Origin: Glaciecola sp. UBA983
GTDB lineage: Bacteria > Pseudomonadota > Gammaproteobacteria > Enterobacterales > Alteromonadaceae
Assembly (NCBI GenBank): GCA_002292215.1
Contig: DBBN01000067.1
Location: 1-9,952, forward strand
Length of the DNA: 9,952 bases
Direction: 5' to 3'
Below are positions 6,649 through 9,952 of this stretch, piece after piece (positions within the stretch are counted from its first letter, which is position 1; every line of letters starts with the position of its first letter). The notes beneath the pieces are model-generated. The model was not told the DNA's origin. It did no database searches and saw nothing but the letters and a program-made list of their open reading frames with translations. Position numbers and translations under genes: made by a program.

Positions 6649-7698
6649 TTATTCTTGGATCGGTTTGGTTTTAATGGTTTGCAATTGTTCTTTTTTACGG
6701 GCGATTTGTAATTCAAGCCGATCTTTTTGTTCATCCTTAGCGTCTTTTAACTGCTCATTCAACGCCTTAATATCCTCACTGAGTTCCGTACTCGAGCGTT
6801 CTTTTTGCTCTGCTTCTTCTGCTTTATCAAAAATGATGTCTTCAGGCGTTGTATCTGAACTTGGATCCGCGTGCTTAGCTATATGTTCAGGCGGTGTCTC
6901 TGTTGCTTTTGGTATGGCGGGTGGCGCGTCAGCGATATTGCGTGTATTCATAAAGTTGGGCGACATGATCTCTATTTGGGCTTGGTGCAGTGTATCTAAA
7001 ATGTTCGCGTATAAACGCGAACGGGATGAAATCATACTTTTTACTTCGGTCAATAAACCGGATACTCGATAAGAAATACTATAATTACCTAGCTCGATGA
7101 TTTGCACAAAAGGCTCTTCTAATTGACAATTGTTCGCTGCGGTAATTAATAACTGTGAGATTTTATCATGATGATGGTCATAACCAATTGATAAATTCGC
7201 GGATAAAATCGTGCCCGATTTACGAGTGACAGTTATCGGATTAGAGGTTAAAAAACTATTAGTAAAAGCCACTAATTCGCGTTGTTCGGTTTGGATCTCC
7301 GTATCAAATAAGCCTTTTTCGGTTACTCGTCCAAAATATTGGTCAACACGAATAAAATCGCCCGTTTTAAATGGCTTAGTAAAGCGCAGCACAATGCCAG
7401 CCATGATATTACCCACGATAGATGTCGATGAAAATGCAATGACACCAGATAGCACAATACCAAACAATCCAATGACTTGATTGCGAGTACTATCTGCAAC
7501 AGGCAGGGCTAAGCTCACGGCTAAAAAACTCAGCACATACAACAATAACAAAATGAGTTTTCGCGATAATTGATTATCTTTTGTTAAGGTTTGTTCATTC
7601 AGTAAGATTTTGTGCGCCAAAATCAATACTATCACGACAGTGCTCAACGTTATTAATAACGGCATAATCAAAAGCAGCGTGTCCATTAGGTTATTCAT
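6649..7698 (-). CDS. MscS-family mechanosensitive ion channel with charged C-terminal tail
   Basis: Small-conductance mechanosensitive channels in the inner membrane open under tension and release solutes on hypo-osmotic shock. The 349-residue product has membrane segments at about 8-28 and 47-67 and a pore-lining segment at about 76-105 that runs into the MscS signature SSTSIVGNIMAGIVLRFTKPFKTGDFIRV. A beta domain follows (GRVTEKGLFDTEIQTEQRELVAFTNSFL), then the cytosolic alpha/beta domain ending at SPNFMNTRN (246-254). Beyond the usual end is an extra stretch of about 95 residues: a Pro/Thr/Glu-rich linker (about 258-288) and a highly charged helix (about 290-342) likely to form a coiled coil. 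The start at 7698 has AAGGAA about 7 nt upstream. It is convergent with hsp20. The ion selectivity and the job of the tail are unknown. Confidence 0.87.
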   Translation of the reverse strand: MNNLMDTLLLIMPLLITLSTVVIVLILAHKILLNEQTLTKDNQLSRKLILLLLYVLSFLAVSLALPVADSTRNQVIGLFGIVLSGVIAFSSTSIVGNIMAGIVLRFTKPFKTGDFIRVDQYFGRVTEKGLFDTEIQTEQRELVAFTNSFLTSNPITVTRKSGTILSANLSIGYDHHHDKISQLLITAANNCQLEEPFVQIIELGNYSISYRVSGLLTEVKSMISSRSRLYANILDTLHQAQIEIMSPNFMNTRNIADAPPAIPKATETPPEHIAKHADPSSDTTPEDIIFDKAEEAEQKERSSTELSEDIKALNEQLKDAKDEQKDRLELQIARKKEQLQTIKTKPIQE

Positions 7699-7748
7699 GG
7701 TGTCATTCCTTGAACAAATTAGAGTAGGCTAAAGGGAGTTTACATAGA

Positions 7749-7778
7749 TTGACTTTAGTAGGATTATGTCTGTAAATA
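7749..7778 (+). promoter_or_regulatory. Tentative promoter for the propeller protein gene
   Basis: TTGACT (7749-7754, five of six matches to the -35 consensus) is followed after 18 nt by TAAATA (7773-7778), a poor -10. A/T-rich TATATATAAAA lies just downstream. It sits 29 nt before the ATG in the divergent gap with the MscS-family gene. Confidence 0.3.
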
Positions 7779-7806
7779 TATATAAAATGAATAAAAAATA
7801 AGTGTT

Positions 7807-8904
7807 ATGAAAAAAATAACGGCGTTAGTAGTAAAATCGGTGTATTACTGTATTGGGTTTTGCACCATTATTATCGGTGCTTTGTATGTCACTTCTGATT
7901 TGAAACCTCAAGTATGGCAGCCCGATCCTCCGCAAAGTTTAAGCGGAGCGTTTGCAATAAATAATCGTTTATCTGGACTACAACCGGTATTGGAGCATAT
8001 CGGTTTGGGCCCTGAAGATATGGCACTACATCCAACCAGTGGGATGATATACACCGCGTTTGAAAATGGCGATATTGTGTATTTTGATCCTCAAGCTATA
8101 GACGTAAGTGACAGTGTAACCTTAGTCAATAACACCCAGGGGAGACCATTGGGATTACGATTTGATGTGGACGGTAATTTATACGTCGCTGATGCGCTTC
8201 GCGGGCTACTTAAGATTGATCAGCAAGGGCGTATTACTATTTTAGCGACGCATTACAAGGGACAAAAACTCCAATTTATTGATCACTTAGCGGTTGCAAA
8301 GGACGGAACCGTGTATTTTTCTAATGCCTCGCAGCGTTTCACTATGCATAATTTTGTCTATGATTTTCTCGAAACGAGTATGACAGGTGGCATATTTGCT
8401 TATCATCCTAAATCTGATTCGGTAACATCGGTATTGACGGGATTATTTTTTGCTAATGGCGTTGCATTATCTGCTCAAGATGATTTTTTATTAATCAATG
8501 AAACGGGTAAAGCCAGAATTTTACGATATTGGCTAAGTGGAGACAAAGCTGGCTCGCATGAAATCTTTATCGACGGCTTACCTGCAATGCCTGATAATAT
8601 TTATCTAGATCCTGATGGCGTATTTTGGGTTGGATTAATTAATCTACGTGATCCTTTGGTAGAGCAATTAGCGTCATATCCGTTCATTCGAAAATTGTTA
8701 GGCGGCATACCGGCTAGTTGGTTTACACCTTCTTCAGAATATGGAATGGTCATTGCTTTAGATACTCAGGCGAAGGTTATTCATAACTTACAAACTGCAA
8801 CTGCCTATACCTCTATCACCTCCGCGTTGCCGTTTCGAGGTAAACTGTATGTCGCGTCATTACGTCAATCTCACCTAGCTGCAATCCCCCTTAGTGAGTT
8901 GTGA
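7807..8904 (+). CDS. Membrane-anchored strictosidine-synthase/SMP-30-like beta-propeller protein
   Basis: The 365-residue protein has one N-terminal hydrophobic segment (about 9-28), probably an uncleaved anchor that places a six-bladed propeller in the periplasm. It resembles the strictosidine synthase-like/SMP-30/gluconolactonase/paraoxonase superfamily, whose members bind a central calcium or zinc and often hydrolyse lactones or esters. Likely metal ligands are E70 (LGPEDM), N173 (FSNAS), N217 (FANGVAL) and D263 (MPDNI), matching the spacing and context of the family. Blade repeats show as GRPLGLRFDVDGNLYVAD, IDHLAVAKDGTVYFSN and PDNIYLDPDGVFWVGL. The C-terminal VIALDT and GKLYVASL strands close the propeller. 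The ribosome binding site is weak. The substrate is not readable, and true strictosidine synthase activity is not implied. Its stop lies 50 nt before the glycosyltransferase start. Confidence 0.82.
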   Translation: MKKITALVVKSVYYCIGFCTIIIGALYVTSDLKPQVWQPDPPQSLSGAFAINNRLSGLQPVLEHIGLGPEDMALHPTSGMIYTAFENGDIVYFDPQAIDVSDSVTLVNNTQGRPLGLRFDVDGNLYVADALRGLLKIDQQGRITILATHYKGQKLQFIDHLAVAKDGTVYFSNASQRFTMHNFVYDFLETSMTGGIFAYHPKSDSVTSVLTGLFFANGVALSAQDDFLLINETGKARILRYWLSGDKAGSHEIFIDGLPAMPDNIYLDPDGVFWVGLINLRDPLVEQLASYPFIRKLLGGIPASWFTPSSEYGMVIALDTQAKVIHNLQTATAYTSITSALPFRGKLYVASLRQSHLAAIPLSEL

Positions 8905-8926
8905 TTTGGAGATGTTTTGCTATACT
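8899..8926 (+). promoter_or_regulatory. Extended -10 promoter for the glycosyltransferase gene
   Basis: TTGTGA (8899-8904) and TATACT (8921-8926) are spaced by 16 nt, and the -10 is preceded by TGC, an extended -10 (TGnTATACT). It overlaps the last codons of the propeller gene and would start RNA near 8933, just upstream of the chosen start at 8955. This argues against the GTG at 8901 as a start. Confidence 0.5.
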
Positions 8927-8954
8927 CGCGAAAATTATTTTTCTTAGGTTATTT

Positions 8955-9704
8955 ATGATCCCCGTTAGCGTTTTTATCGTCGCACAAGATGAAGCACATA
9001 ATATTGAGCGTGTGTTACACAGTGTGAAAGATTTTGCTCAAGTCATAGTTGTGGACTCAGGCAGTACCGATAATACGCCTGCATTAGCTGAAATGTCAGG
9101 CGCTACCGTTATCCATCAAGCATGGTTAGGTTATGCGGGACAAAAGCAATTTGCGTTAACCCAATGCACGTGTGACTGGGTGTTGAATCTAGATGCCGAT
9201 GAAGAATTAACAACAGAATGTGTAGCGGTTATCCAAGACACGATTGTGCAAGCGGAAATAGCGGCATTACGATTGTCACGCAACGATATGTTCATGGATA
9301 AATTACCAAACCGCTGGATGAAGAAACCTAATAACCTTCGACTATACCGCCGCGAACAGGCACATTTTGATACATCAGAGCAAGTGCATGAAACCGCTAT
9401 TGTAAATGGCAAAGAAGTGCGAACGAACATCGCATTTACACACTATGGCTACAATCGAATTGATGCGTTAGTCGCAAAAAACAACCTGTATTCAACGTTA
9501 CGAGCCGAAGATAAATTTGCGCGTAATAAGCGCCCTAGCGTGATTAAATTAGCACTGGTATTACCGCTGACGTTTATCCAAAAGTACTTACTCCAAGGGC
9601 GTATTTTGAATGGCAAACGAGGCTTGATTCTAGCCACGATAGATGCTTTTTATGCGTTTATGAAAGAAGCCAAACTATGGGAAAAACACTTAACAAAGCC
9701 ATAA
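8955..9704 (+). CDS. Family 2 glycosyltransferase, WaaE/KdtX-like
   Basis: This 249-residue cytoplasmic-face transferase resembles the WaaE/KdtX group that adds a glucose to the inner core of lipopolysaccharide using a nucleotide sugar. Marks of the GT-A fold are the opening VSVFIVAQDEAHNI (4-16), VVDSGSTDNT (32-41), the metal and sugar-nucleotide motif LNLDADEEL (77-85) and the QVHE box (143-146). The C-terminal part has an amphipathic region (about 195-213) and the YAFMKEAKLWE ending typical of the group. I start at 8955, giving MIPVSVFIVAQ, preceded by TTAGG; an in-frame GTG at 8901 would overlap the previous stop and lies upstream of the apparent transcription start. The neighbours are not core-sugar genes, so the exact acceptor is uncertain. 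Confidence 0.88.
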   Translation: MIPVSVFIVAQDEAHNIERVLHSVKDFAQVIVVDSGSTDNTPALAEMSGATVIHQAWLGYAGQKQFALTQCTCDWVLNLDADEELTTECVAVIQDTIVQAEIAALRLSRNDMFMDKLPNRWMKKPNNLRLYRREQAHFDTSEQVHETAIVNGKEVRTNIAFTHYGYNRIDALVAKNNLYSTLRAEDKFARNKRPSVIKLALVLPLTFIQKYLLQGRILNGKRGLILATIDAFYAFMKEAKLWEKHLTKP

Positions 9705-9716
9705 CGCGATGCCGGC

Positions 9717-9730
9717 TCCAGCTAGCTGGA
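9717..9730. repeat. Perfect palindrome TCCAGCTAGCTGGA at the convergent gene ends
   Basis: The 14-nt palindrome can fold as a 5-bp stem with a CTAG loop and contains the stop codon of the small minus-strand gene. It lies 13 nt after the glycosyltransferase stop, where a shared terminator is expected, but the stem is short and no T-run follows on either strand. Confidence 0.35.
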
Positions 9731-9934
9731 TAGGTGAATCAATAACCCAACGCATGTCGCGCTAATGAAGCTAACGCTGGTGCCCAGCACCACATAACGG
9801 CGCTGTAATGCATTCTGTTTGACTATGTCATCTTGTAAGCGGTAGTAAAGTTTACCAAAATATAACAATCCTGGAATGACAAAATAACCACTTCCGACAC
9901 AGACCATGACTAATAAGCGTTCGATTATTCCCAT
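9722..9934 (-). CDS. Small two-helix membrane protein, unknown function
   Basis: The 70-residue product has two hydrophobic segments (about 6-27 and 47-68) joined by a polar, charged loop with LQDDIVKQNALQRRY. I do not recognise the family. It could resemble small inner-membrane proteins of unknown role near envelope genes. The ATG at 9934 has no good ribosome binding site, and no in-frame stop occurs upstream before the right edge, so the true start may lie outside the window. It converges on the glycosyltransferase, with 17 nt between the stops. Coding status rests on the membrane pattern and the tight fit to the neighbouring stop. Confidence 0.55.
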   Translation of the reverse strand: MGIIERLLVMVCVGSGYFVIPGLLYFGKLYYRLQDDIVKQNALQRRYVVLGTSVSFISATCVGLLIHLSS

Positions 9935-9952
9935 ATAATGACCATCTTTTGA

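Noticed and set aside
8901..8954. GTG start overlapping the propeller gene stop, extending the glycosyltransferase by 18 residues
   Set aside because: It lies upstream of a good extended -10 promoter, and the added residues are not seen in the family; MIPVSVFIVAQ is the usual beginning.
9717..9730. Palindrome as a strong intrinsic terminator
   Set aside because: The stem is only 5 bp with a 4-nt loop and no T-run follows on either strand; kept only as a palindrome.

Overview
The window looks like chromosomal DNA of a moderately AT-rich marine-type gammaproteobacterium. The basis is a close HtpX and an Ahr/YjgB-type reductase resembling the Escherichia coli proteins, a canonical tRNA-Pro(GGG) with encoded CCA, a WaaE/KdtX-type glycosyltransferase, and Shine-Dalgarno-led genes. 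An Alteromonadales-like host is plausible, but the sequence alone does not fix the genus. No insertion sequence, phage gene, integrase or CRISPR array is visible.

Layout. Positions 1-3601 (minus strand) hold a tightly coupled export operon, read right to left: a MacB/LolD-type ABC ATPase (2927-3601), a 641-residue periplasmic adaptor made of two HlyD/MacA-like modules in tandem (1005-2930), and a lipoprotein adaptor of the same superfamily that runs off the left edge (1-1005). The stops and starts overlap (ATGA, then TAATG). The permease is not in the window and would be expected beyond the left edge. Diverging from it is an Ahr/YjgB-like NADPH aldehyde reductase (3822-4832). It converges on htpX (4857-5732, minus), with a shared hairpin terminator.

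Next come tRNA-Pro(GGG) (5885-5961) and a small heat-shock protein (6133-6630). The Shine-Dalgarno sequence of the heat-shock gene lies in the 3' arm of a perfect 8-bp AU-rich hairpin, a strong RNA-thermometer candidate. It converges on an MscS-family channel with a long charged C-terminal tail (6649-7698, minus). Then, on the plus strand, come a membrane-anchored strictosidine-synthase/SMP-30-like beta-propeller protein (7807-8904) and a family 2 glycosyltransferase with its own extended -10 promoter (8955-9704). A small two-helix membrane protein (9722-9934, minus) closes the window.

How they fit together. Most genes concern the cell envelope or stress: export across the envelope, membrane protein quality control (HtpX), aldehyde detoxification, aggregation protection (Hsp20), osmotic or tension relief (MscS family) and surface glycan assembly. 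The most distinctive item is the tandem-module adaptor with its lipoprotein partner. The most testable regulatory item is the hairpin over the Hsp20 ribosome binding site.
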